Positions 7,614-15,223 of a DNA stretch of 64,000 bases are shown one piece after another. How positions within the stretch are numbered: position 1 is the stretch's first letter; each line of letters starts with the position of its first letter. The notes beneath the pieces were generated by a model. That model was given only the letters and a program-made list of their open reading frames with translations. It did not search any database and had not been told where the DNA came from. The position numbers and the translations under genes were made by a program. This DNA is from Amycolatopsis sp. MtRt-6 (GTDB taxonomy: Bacteria; Actinomycetota; Actinomycetes; Mycobacteriales; Pseudonocardiaceae). Location: contig NZ_JADWPD010000025.1 in assembly GCF_017308975.1 (NCBI RefSeq), positions 1 through 64,000 of the forward strand, in the 5' to 3' direction.

Positions 7614-8048
7614 ATGCGTAACAAGATCGCGGCTTTGGTCGCGGCGACCGCCTTCGTCGCCGGCGGCACACTGCTGGCCGCGACGCCGGCCTCGGCGGCC
7701 GTCGACCCGCCCGGCGGCAGCTGGGACCACACGTGGACCACCACGGACAGCCGAAACGGTGGCACCATCTACGTCGAGGAGAACGGCGACGTCGTCTCCC
7801 TCTGCGACACGGCGTCCGACGGCCTCGCTCCCCGGGCCACGATCTCCGTCGAGCAGAGTTCGGTTCCGGGCGCCTACGACACCCGTTACACGCTCACCGC
7901 CTCCGGCGGACTGGGATCCTGCGCCACGGCCAGAGCTTCCGACGGCGGCACGCACAACCTCCCGGAGAACTGGAGCATCGGCGTCGGGATCTACCTCGGT
8001 CCGAACTACCAGTACTCGAGCCAGCACTACTACCTCAACGACCACTAG
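7614..8048 (+). CDS. Small secreted protein, unknown function
   Basis: 144 aa. A classic Sec signal peptide (MRNKIAALVAATAFVAGG..., cleavage near ATPASA/AVDP at residue ~28) precedes a ~115-residue mature domain with several Trp and Tyr. Two Cys (CDTAS and SCATA) could form one disulphide. Start ATG 7614 follows GGGAG. No family recognised; size and composition resemble small exported actinomycete proteins of unknown role. It is followed at once by a very strong terminator. Confidence 0.85.
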   Translation: MRNKIAALVAATAFVAGGTLLAATPASAAVDPPGGSWDHTWTTTDSRNGGTIYVEENGDVVSLCDTASDGLAPRATISVEQSSVPGAYDTRYTLTASGGLGSCATARASDGGTHNLPENWSIGVGIYLGPNYQYSSQHYYLNDH

Positions 8049-8061
8049 GGTTCCTGCCTTG

Positions 8062-8103
8062 GGGCCGGACGGCCCGGTCGAACCCGACCGGGCCGTCCGG
8101 CCC
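8062..8103. terminator. 19-bp hairpin terminator
   Basis: A perfect 19-bp stem (8062-8080 with 8085-8103) and a 4-nt loop sit between the convergent stops at 8048 and 8118. It is one of the most stable hairpins in the window. Confidence 0.9.
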
Positions 8104-8117
8104 GCGCGCGGCAGGGG

Positions 8118-9557
8118 TCACTGCGAGCAGCGCTTGCCGCTGTTGATGCAGCGGACCACCTGGTTCATCAGGCGCTGGCCCATGACGTTGGCGAAGTCGT
8201 CGTGGTCCGAGCGCGGGTCGTGCTTCTCCTGCTCGAAGGCGTCCACTTTGTACTGGCCGTTGACCTGCACGTCCCGGGGAATGTTGTAGGTCAACGTGAT
8301 CCGCAGCTGCGGGACGTTCTTGAAGCCCTGCGGGCAGCGGCCCTGCTGGTCGGCGAACACGATGTGCGAGCGGTGGTTGGCGCTGTCGATGTTCTTGCCG
8401 TCCCAGCAGTTCGGGAACGCGTGGATGCGCTTGACCTTGCTGCCTTCGGGGCAGATCGGGTACTTGTCGATGAGCCGGTCCTCGAAGCCGCTGCACGTCC
8501 AGCTCGGCCGGGCGTTGGCCGGGCCGTTCGTGCTCTGCTTGGCGTCGCCGTAGAGGATCCGGAGGAACTGCGGCATCGCCACGACCTTGCGGGCGCCGCC
8601 GCTGGTGAACGTCAGGTCGGCCCGCTCGACGCGCTGGATCTCGCCTTCGTTGCCGCCGATCTCGTTGTCCTCGTTGACGCCCGGCAGCTCGGCGGGCTTG
8701 CCGTTGCTATTGCCGCCGCCGTTGTCCAGGCCGCCCTGGCCGTTCTTCTTCAGGGCGCAGGCGGCCAGGCCGCCGAGGTCCGCCGGCTTCGCCCCGGTCC
8801 GGCCGATGGCGATGCCGATGCGGTCCAGGGTCGCCTTCCGCTTGTCGGCAAGCGGGTTCAGCACGGCGTTGCGGATGTCCTGCTCCGACTTCAGGTCGCC
8901 ACCGGCGATCCGGGTGTTCGCCTCCTTGACCTGGGTGTCCAGCAGGTCGAGGTTGCGCTCGACCTCGGCGGCGGCCGGGTCGGGAACGTCGGCGAGCTTG
9001 CTGGCGACGTCGGGGCAGTCGACCTGCGTCCCGGCCTTCTCCTGTTTCGCCTGCTCGCGATCGCCGGCGACGTCCTTGGGGGGCGGGTTCTCTTCCTCCT
9101 CCTCGGTGTCGATGCGGACGACCGGCCAGAAGTACGTCGACTTGTCCCCGTTCTTGCAGGTGGTGCCGGCCTTGGCCAGGCTCTCGTTGGTGGAGTCGGC
9201 GTTGGTGGAGAGGTTGCCGACGTAGTCGTGCAGGTGCTCGGCGCCGTTGCGGACACCGGGCTGGGCGATGAAGTTGTCGGGGTTGAAGTGGCCGTTCTCG
9301 TTGCGGCCGCAGTCCACGGTGAAGGTGCCGCGGGCGCCTTGGCGTTGCAGTGCCTGGTTGACGTTCGTGCCCTTGGGCACCGTCGTGATGTCGACGAAGA
9401 ACGATTTGTCCACTTCGGACGCACCGGCGGTGCCGGTGCCGCCGGTGGTGGTGGCGACGACCAGGGCGCCGACGGCCAGCGCCAGGCTCAGGCCGAGCGT
9501 GGCGATCTTGGTGCGGCGGCTGATGCGGTGCCGGCCCGTGGCGGGGTTTCGGGGCAT
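8118..9557 (-). CDS. Secreted DUF1996-domain protein
   Basis: 479 aa. The N-terminus has a basic RR-containing region followed by a hydrophobic segment (IATLGLSLALAVGALVVATTT), either a signal peptide or a membrane anchor. DUF1996 is recognised from the N-terminal HLHDYVGN block and the C-terminal FPNCWDGKNIDSANHRSH block, which bracket a long Glu/Lys-rich insertion. Several His, Asp and Cys are conserved, but the biochemical role of the family is not established. ATG 9557 follows GAGGTG at ~10 nt. The gene is monocistronic, with a terminator on its 3' side. Confidence 0.88.
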   Translation of the reverse strand: MPRNPATGRHRISRRTKIATLGLSLALAVGALVVATTTGGTGTAGASEVDKSFFVDITTVPKGTNVNQALQRQGARGTFTVDCGRNENGHFNPDNFIAQPGVRNGAEHLHDYVGNLSTNADSTNESLAKAGTTCKNGDKSTYFWPVVRIDTEEEEENPPPKDVAGDREQAKQEKAGTQVDCPDVASKLADVPDPAAAEVERNLDLLDTQVKEANTRIAGGDLKSEQDIRNAVLNPLADKRKATLDRIGIAIGRTGAKPADLGGLAACALKKNGQGGLDNGGGNSNGKPAELPGVNEDNEIGGNEGEIQRVERADLTFTSGGARKVVAMPQFLRILYGDAKQSTNGPANARPSWTCSGFEDRLIDKYPICPEGSKVKRIHAFPNCWDGKNIDSANHRSHIVFADQQGRCPQGFKNVPQLRITLTYNIPRDVQVNGQYKVDAFEQEKHDPRSDHDDFANVMGQRLMNQVVRCINSGKRCSQ

Positions 9558-9629
9558 GGAGTTGTTCACCTCGTTCGGTCTTTCCCGGGCGCGGCAAGGT
9601 AAGGCGCGGCCCGGGCAGCAACCAGCGAC

Positions 9630-9646
9630 ACGTCCGGTCCGGACGT
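9630..9646. promoter_or_regulatory. Palindrome ACGTCCGG-T-CCGGACGT
   Basis: A 17-bp near-symmetric element 70-90 bp upstream of the DUF1996 gene start (9557), adjacent to a larger palindrome at 9664-9687. Possible operator. Confidence 0.4.
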
Positions 9647-9663
9647 GCGGGACCCGGGGGAGC

Positions 9664-9687
9664 GGCCGGAGGTCCGGACCTCCGGCC
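9664..9687. repeat. 24-bp perfect palindrome
   Basis: It is self-complementary over 24 bp (GGCCGGAGGTCC and its complement, no spacer). It lies between the methyltransferase stop (9751) and the DUF1996 start (9557), both on the minus strand. It may be a terminator for the former or an operator of the latter; with no loop it favours a DNA-binding site or cruciform. Confidence 0.6.
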
Positions 9688-9750
9688 ACTGGTCCCGACG
9701 TAGGCTGAAACGGGCAATTCAGACAAGCGGTTCAAGGCGTTATCGTTTCG

Positions 9751-10581
9751 TTACTTTCGCTCCTCCGGCTCGCGGGCCAGGAAGAAGTAGGCGTAGCGCT
9801 CGTCGAGCTCGTTGCGTGGCACCAGGTGGACCGCTTTCGGCGTGAACCCGCAGCGCCGGCCGAGCTGCCAGAACTCGTCGATCGGGTAGGTCGTCATCTC
9901 GGCGAGCCCGCGCCGGTACGCGCGGCGCCGGGACCGGGTGCGCCACCGGCCGTCGGAGTACTTGATCTGGATCAGCGCCAGCCCGCCGGGCGCGAGGACG
10001 TCGTGGGCGATGCGCAGCAGGCGCTCCCCGTATTCCGGCGTCGGGACCAGCTCGAAGACGTAGCAGGACAGGAAGACGTCGCAGGGTCCGTCGATGCGCG
10101 CAACGGCGGCCTCCGGGTCCGCGACGTCGATGGCGATGGGCCGGAACGGCGTGTCGCACACCGCGCCGACCTGCTTCGCGCACTCCTGGAGGGTTTCCGC
10201 GGAGATGTCGACGCCGACGAACTCTTCGGCGCGGGGGGCGAAGTGGACTGCGTTGGCTCCACCGCCACAGCCCCATTCGAGCACGCGGTGCCAGGGGCGG
10301 TCGAAGCCGCACATGCGAGCACCGGCGTCGAACAGTTCGAGGTGCTCCGCGCCGATGCGGTGCCACAGGTCGGTTCCGCCGAACACGGGCGCGTCGCGCC
10401 AGTGGGAGTTGCCACGCCACGTCGCGTCGGCGGAGTGGCGCCAGTAGTCCTGGGCGTCGGCGGAGATCCGTGATTCGGGCTGCCGGGCGCCGGCGGTGGC
10501 CAGCGCCCGGTGGAACAGGTTTTCGGCTTGGCGAGCCGAGCGTTTCGCCCGGCGTACGGCTTCGGACAGCAAACTGGGCAT
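9751..10581 (-). CDS. Class I SAM-dependent methyltransferase
   Basis: 276 aa. The SAM-binding motif I is VLEWGCGGGANAVHF, motif II is EFVGVDIS, and the post-motif strand is LAPGGLALIQIKYSDG. Between them CDVFLSCYVFELVP is a motif-IV equivalent. The first ~60 residues are helical and precede DYWRHSADATWRGNSHW, a Trp/His-rich segment likely shaping the acceptor site. ATG 10581 follows GAGGTTT. Substrate unknown. It lies 68 bp downstream of a small membrane protein gene in the same direction. Confidence 0.85.
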   Translation of the reverse strand: MPSLLSEAVRRAKRSARQAENLFHRALATAGARQPESRISADAQDYWRHSADATWRGNSHWRDAPVFGGTDLWHRIGAEHLELFDAGARMCGFDRPWHRVLEWGCGGGANAVHFAPRAEEFVGVDISAETLQECAKQVGAVCDTPFRPIAIDVADPEAAVARIDGPCDVFLSCYVFELVPTPEYGERLLRIAHDVLAPGGLALIQIKYSDGRWRTRSRRRAYRRGLAEMTTYPIDEFWQLGRRCGFTPKAVHLVPRNELDERYAYFFLAREPEERK

Positions 10582-10649
10582 GCGGAAACCTCGTGGTGTG
10601 GGTGATGCGTGGCAGGGACCGCCGGATTCGGGCGGGTACGGGAGAAAAG

Positions 10650-11201
10650 TCAGGCGAGCCACGGCGGCCCGCGCCGGGAGCGGGCCCGGCGCAGGAGGAC
10701 TTCTTTGGCGCCGTCACGCGCAACGGCGGGCACGACGGCCACCCACAGCGGCGCGTGCGCGGGAACGGTCGCCCGGAGCCGGCGCAGGACGCCCCGGACG
10801 ATGCGCAGGGCCGCGAGGACCACGGTGTCCGTCCAGGCCAGGAGCAGCCCCACGAGCAGGACGGCGGTGGTGTGGCCGGCCAGCACGGCCGGCAGACCGG
10901 AACCGGCCGGCGGGTGCGGGTGACCGAGCCCGGGCGGGGGCGCGGGGGTGACGTGCAGCAGGGCCTGCCCCAGCGCCAGCACACCGACCACGGCGGCCGG
11001 ACCGCGGTGCCGGCCGACCGGCGCGGTGCCGGCCCAGGCGACGAGCGCGGCGACGCCGACGGTCAGCCCAGCGCTGTGGACCGCACCACCGCCGGCCACG
11101 TGCGCCGAGATCCCGATCGCCGCGGTGGCCACGCCGAGCACACCACCACGCACCGGGGCGGGAAGGGGATCGGCACACTGCACGGAATCCAGGTTAACCA
11201 C
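10650..11201 (-). CDS. Predicted multi-pass membrane protein, unknown function
   Basis: 183 aa with about four hydrophobic segments (GVLGVATAAIGISAHVAGG, GLTVGVAALVAWAG, AAVVGVLALGQALLHV, TTAVLLVGLLLAWTDTVVLAALRI). A Pro/His-rich loop (PAPPPGLGHPHPP) lies between segments 3 and 4, and an Arg-rich C-terminus ends RRARSRRG. The His-containing loop hints at metal handling, but I do not recognise a named family. The GTG at 11201 is the likely start. Same orientation as the downstream methyltransferase. Confidence 0.6.
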   Translation of the reverse strand: MVNLDSVQCADPLPAPVRGGVLGVATAAIGISAHVAGGGAVHSAGLTVGVAALVAWAGTAPVGRHRGPAAVVGVLALGQALLHVTPAPPPGLGHPHPPAGSGLPAVLAGHTTAVLLVGLLLAWTDTVVLAALRIVRGVLRRLRATVPAHAPLWVAVVPAVARDGAKEVLLRRARSRRGPPWLA

Positions 11202-11362
11202 GAACGGTAGCCGGGTGTCCAGGCTCGGCGGCTCTGGTTACCGCTGGCGATTTCCCCTGCGACCTGGTGGATTTCCGCCCACTGCGACGGACGGGCTACC
11301 GCCCGCGGCCGTCTGGCGGTTACGTCGGGTGGCCGCGCGCCGGTCGCGGCACCACCCGCCGG
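11202..11362. other. 161-bp gap
   Basis: I see no gene. GC-rich, with a loose hairpin-forming stretch around 11285-11330. It presumably carries the end of the receptor-gene transcript and the promoter of the membrane protein at 11201. Confidence 0.4.
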
Positions 11363-12946
11363 TCAGCAGGTGGGCGGGGTTCCCGGCTTGACGACCGTGC
11401 TCGGGGCGCGCGCCGGCTGGTCGCCGTTCTGCGGGGGTGGTGGGCACACCCGAACCACCGGGGGTCCCGCGTCGGCGCGGTTGCCGCTGTTGTCGAACGT
11501 GATGGGGCCGCCCGCGCCCGCCACCGCCTGGCCGCTCGACGAAAATCCGCTGATGGCCGTGTTCACCTGGCTGCGCTGGACCGGCTTGGCCGAGGGGAGC
11601 GTCCGCAGCGCCGCCGAAATCGTCGTCACCGCGTCGTAGCCGTTGACCGCCCAGCCGTCGTCGAGGTGGGTTGCGTCGAAGCCCGCTCCGGCGAAGGCCC
11701 GTTCGAGGTCGCGGAATCCCGGGTTGTCGCCGCGGAAGCGGTCGGCGCCGGAGACGAGCGTCGAGATCAGCCTGATCCTGCCGTCGGCAAAGCTCTGGGA
11801 GCGCAGTGCCCGCAGGCGCAGGTCCTCCAGCATCGCGTTGTCCTCCGGTGAGCGGACGCGCAGGCCGTCGGACGTGCTGACCACCGTGACCGACGTGGCC
11901 GCGCACCGGCCGCCGAGGAAGGCTTCGTCGAGGCTGAAGAGGAAGCGGGCGAGGTCGGCGCCGCGCGCTATGTAGAGCACCTCGACGTCCTTCGGCGTTC
12001 CGCAGATCCGTTGGGCGGTCAGCGGGACCGTGCTCGCTTCGTCGGCGTCGAACTTGACTTCGGTGATCTTGCCGCCGAAGCGGCGCTGCATCACCGGCAG
12101 CGCGGTGCACGTGTACGGGTCGGAGCCGCCGGTGGGCACCATGATGAAGTCCGGCCGGCCCGGCAGCACCCCGGCGAGCTGCTCGATCTGGACGGCGTTG
12201 CGGTAGGCGACGCGGTAGAAGTAGTCCTTCCCGATGCCGCGGGGGTAGGTGATGTCGGGGTCGCACGCGCGGAAGTCCGGCTGGTCGTCGCGGGAACCGG
12301 TCTGGTCGAACCCCTCGGCGGTGATCAGGTCGGACACCATCGGGATCTTCGCCTCGGCGAGCAGGTCCGCCACCTCGGCCGAGCGCTGCTGGCTCAGCCC
12401 GAGCCCCGCCACCGCCACGACCTCCGGGTCTTCGGCCAGCTCGCGGGCCACCTCGACGGCTTCGTTGTCCGGTCCGTACGCGCCGACGTTCGCGACCACC
12501 AGCCGCATCGGGTGCAGGCAGCCGGTGTCGTTGGCCTGCCGCTGCCCGGCGGCCATCCCCTCGAGCTCGTGCACCGCGCGCCCGCCGGCGTTGCGGTCGG
12601 TCAGGGTCAGCAGCACGCCGACGGTCGCCGGGGTGCCCTGGGGATCGCACTTGTCCGCGGCGGCCGCGTTCTGCTGCTCGATCACGCGCAGCACGGCGGC
12701 GAAGCGGTCGAGCCCGAAGTCGTACGAGCCGTCGCTGAGCCCGACGCATTCGCCGCCGGCCGACCAGGCGGAGCCGTCGAACCAGCCGCAGGTGACCGAC
12801 CGCTGCAGCGGCTGCTGGAAGACGAGGCCGCCCGCCACCAGGAGCGCGACGACGAGCGTGGCGGTCAGCCGCAGCCAGTCCGTCCAGCGGTGCGGGAAGG
12901 GCCGGTTCGGCTCGGGGACGATCAGCCATCGGTGGCGGGAAGGCAA
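11363..12946 (-). CDS. Membrane-anchored periplasmic-binding-protein-like receptor (type 1 fold)
   Basis: 527 aa. A basic cytoplasmic N-terminus (~28 residues) is followed by one transmembrane helix (LTATLVVALLVAGGLVF) with no lipobox, then a large extracytoplasmic domain. That domain resembles leucine/amide-type ABC binding proteins: GVLLTLTDRNAGG early, a GAYGPDNEAVEVARELAEDPEVVAVAG block, and AKIPMVSDLI. Cys pairs suggest disulphides. The C-terminus is Pro-rich. No permease or transporter ATPase is nearby. The only partner is the P-loop protein 22 bp upstream, so sensing rather than transport is plausible (inference). Confidence 0.85.
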   Translation of the reverse strand: MPSRHRWLIVPEPNRPFPHRWTDWLRLTATLVVALLVAGGLVFQQPLQRSVTCGWFDGSAWSAGGECVGLSDGSYDFGLDRFAAVLRVIEQQNAAAADKCDPQGTPATVGVLLTLTDRNAGGRAVHELEGMAAGQRQANDTGCLHPMRLVVANVGAYGPDNEAVEVARELAEDPEVVAVAGLGLSQQRSAEVADLLAEAKIPMVSDLITAEGFDQTGSRDDQPDFRACDPDITYPRGIGKDYFYRVAYRNAVQIEQLAGVLPGRPDFIMVPTGGSDPYTCTALPVMQRRFGGKITEVKFDADEASTVPLTAQRICGTPKDVEVLYIARGADLARFLFSLDEAFLGGRCAATSVTVVSTSDGLRVRSPEDNAMLEDLRLRALRSQSFADGRIRLISTLVSGADRFRGDNPGFRDLERAFAGAGFDATHLDDGWAVNGYDAVTTISAALRTLPSAKPVQRSQVNTAISGFSSSGQAVAGAGGPITFDNSGNRADAGPPVVRVCPPPPQNGDQPARAPSTVVKPGTPPTC

Positions 12947-12968
12947 AGTCGGTCCTTTCGGGACAGTG

Positions 12969-14870
12969 TCAGTACCAGCTGCTGTCCGTCGTGTAGCGGT
13001 CGGCCCGGTCGAGGAACGGCTGTCTGTCCGTCACCCCCGCGGTTTCGGCCAGCTTGCGGAAGCCGTGGGCGGCCAGTCTCCGCAGGGCGGTGATGTCCGC
13101 GACCCGCGTCACGCACGGGTCGCGCTCCAGCGCGGGCACGATGCCGAGCAGCGCGTCGGTGTGCCCGGCCGGGGTCGGCGGCCGGCCGAGGCCCCTGATC
13201 TCCGCCGGGTCGGTCACCCGCGGGTCGGGGGTGGCGACCACGGCGTCGAACAGCTCCAGCCACTCCGCGGCGGGCCGTTCGGACAGCTGGGCGGCCAGTT
13301 CGTCCGCGACTTTCCCGCGACCGCCCAGCATCCGCTCGTGGTGCCACCGCCCGGCCTGGTCGTCCGGGTGGGTTTTCCCGCGCAGGAGCCGGAAAACGCC
13401 TTCCCAGCCCGTCTGCGCGTCCGGGCGCGCGGCCAGCGCCCGCAGGCCGAGGTAGCGGGCCAGCGGGTGGAGCCGGCGTTCGCCGTCGCCGGCGGCGGAC
13501 CACAACGTCGGGGACGCGTAGAGCGGCGAGCCGAGGTCGAAGGGCGGTGGCAGCAGGGCGACGAGCGCCCCGGCCTCCTGCCAGGTCCGGGCGGCCGACA
13601 GCGTGATCAGCGCCTCGACCGAGGCGTCGTCCGGCCGCCGGTGGGCGTCGAGGTCGCGGACGAATATCCGCAGCAGGTGCCGGTCGACGGGTCCGTCCTC
13701 GTCCGGGCCGGTGCCGTCCAGCAGCGCGCTCGGATCGTCGAGCAACCGCGGGTTTTCCCCCAGCCGGCGCAGCACGAACTCCGTCGCGGCCGCGTGGCCG
13801 TGGGTGAGCCGGAACGCGACGCTCGCGGTGCGCTCCGACGTCGTCCAGTCGTGGCCGCGGGACAGCTGGAGCACTTCGGTGGAGCTCAGGTCGGTGACGT
13901 CGACCCGCACCCGCGGGCCCGCCACCGGATCGGTGCCCGGCCACGGCACCGCGCCCGCCGCGGCCGGCCCCGCGCTGGTCGTGACGACGGTGAGCGGATC
14001 GGGCAGCCGGTTCCCCGGCGTCGGCCTGCTGTCGGCGATCGCCTGGCGCACGCGCAGCAGCGAGCGGACGAAGGCCATCGTCTCCGGGACGTCTCCGTCG
14101 TCCAGCAGCAGCAGCATCTGCGGCGCCCGCCCCCGGACGCGGGCGTGGCTGTGACGCAGGTCGGCCAGGAACGCGGCGACCAGGACTTCGTCCACACTGC
14201 GGCGGACCAGCGGGTCGGCGCTCTTGGCCCGGGCGCTGAGCTCGATCAGCGTGGTTTCGGCGTTCCGGGCGAAGTCCTGGTCCTGGTGCCGGAACCAGTC
14301 CACGGCGTCGCCCCACGAGAACCGCATCAGCCGGCGCCCGCGGTACAGGCGATTCAGCGTGCTGCGGGTGACTTCCGCGGCCAGCCGCGGCACGAGGTCG
14401 GACAGCCCGGGCACCTGGACGTGCACGAGGGCGAACGAATCGTGGGCGAGTTCGGTGAGGAAACTGTCGAGCGCGGGTTTCCTCTTGTATTCGTTGAGCC
14501 GTTCCCGGAGCCGGATCAGGTGGTCGCCGGGTGGCAGTCCGGCGAAATCCGCACTGATGGCCAGCTGGGCGACCAGGGAACGGGGAAAGGTGACGCGATA
14601 TCCCGGGACGCCCACCCCGAGGCCGAGCATGATCGACGTCAGCAACGGGCGCAGCGACGTCCGGTCGCCGTCCGGTGTCAGCGGCTGGACCAGCACGGAA
14701 GCCGTGCTGTCGCGCCAGGTCCGCAGCGCCTCCTCGAGGATCGCGGTGCGTCCGGAACCACCGCACCCGGTCAGCACGACGATCGGCCGCGGACCGGCCG
14801 GAGCGTGGTCGCCGCGTGGTTCGGTCAGCTCGCCGATCAGCTCCAGGACCGACGTCCGGCCCACGAACAT
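12969..14870 (-). CDS. P-loop NTPase (STAND-like), partner of receptor-like protein
   Basis: 633 aa. Walker A is TGCGGSGRTAILEEA (about residues 35-49). A hydrophobic strand ending in Asp (APQMLLLLDDGDVPE) serves as Walker B. The rest is helical and has no recognised effector domain; no transmembrane segment is evident. The N-terminus MFVGRTSVLELIGEL is typical of AAA/STAND proteins that begin right at the nucleotide domain. ATG 14870 follows AGGGGGA closely. It is the first gene of a two-gene unit whose second member is the anchored receptor at 12946. Confidence 0.8.
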   Translation of the reverse strand: MFVGRTSVLELIGELTEPRGDHAPAGPRPIVVLTGCGGSGRTAILEEALRTWRDSTASVLVQPLTPDGDRTSLRPLLTSIMLGLGVGVPGYRVTFPRSLVAQLAISADFAGLPPGDHLIRLRERLNEYKRKPALDSFLTELAHDSFALVHVQVPGLSDLVPRLAAEVTRSTLNRLYRGRRLMRFSWGDAVDWFRHQDQDFARNAETTLIELSARAKSADPLVRRSVDEVLVAAFLADLRHSHARVRGRAPQMLLLLDDGDVPETMAFVRSLLRVRQAIADSRPTPGNRLPDPLTVVTTSAGPAAAGAVPWPGTDPVAGPRVRVDVTDLSSTEVLQLSRGHDWTTSERTASVAFRLTHGHAAATEFVLRRLGENPRLLDDPSALLDGTGPDEDGPVDRHLLRIFVRDLDAHRRPDDASVEALITLSAARTWQEAGALVALLPPPFDLGSPLYASPTLWSAAGDGERRLHPLARYLGLRALAARPDAQTGWEGVFRLLRGKTHPDDQAGRWHHERMLGGRGKVADELAAQLSERPAAEWLELFDAVVATPDPRVTDPAEIRGLGRPPTPAGHTDALLGIVPALERDPCVTRVADITALRRLAAHGFRKLAETAGVTDRQPFLDRADRYTTDSSWY

Positions 14871-15223
14871 AGGTCCCCCTCGGGCGCCATTCGCTCTTCG
14901 CCGTTCCCCCGCGAAGACCGGCACCTTATCTTTTTTCGCGCCGATCGGAGAACAAGAATGGGGCGATGCCGCCGAAGGTCAGCCGAATGCCCTGCGAATG
15001 ACCTGAATGCCGCAGTGTCCGGCACGCGGAGTAATCGGTTCTGCCGGATGGCGGTCGCCGGAAAATGGGTCCGCCCGCCGTTCGACCGGCCGTCCGCGCC
15101 GTCCGCGAGAAGCTCCTCGCCAACGCCGGCGAGGGCTACCCGTACCGTGACATCACGGCCGGCTCGACGTGCCTGGACGGCGTCAAGGCCGTGCGCAGCA
15201 GGTGACCCGCGAGAGCGGCTGGC
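14871..15223. other. 353-bp gap with promoter and a coding fragment
   Basis: It contains the upstream region of the ATPase gene (minus strand from 14870), an A/T-richer patch around 14928-14960, and a short plus-strand coding remnant at 15065-15205. No intact gene is visible. Confidence 0.5.
15065..15205 (+). pseudogene. 46-codon fragment, possibly the tail of a lost protease-like gene
   Basis: From ATG 15065 the frame reads ...REKLLANAGEGYPYRDITAGS..., then stops at 15203-15205. The GYPYRDITAGS segment has the look of a genuine conserved block (similar wording, DITSGS, occurs in S53-type sedolisin peptidases), but nothing else of such a gene is present. No ribosome site. Probably a gene remnant. 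Confidence 0.3.

Noticed and set aside
7018..8289. 423-codon plus-strand frame covering the secreted-protein gene
   Set aside because: No family resemblance, Arg/Ser-rich; the real gene at 7614-8048 in another frame has a signal peptide and ribosome site.
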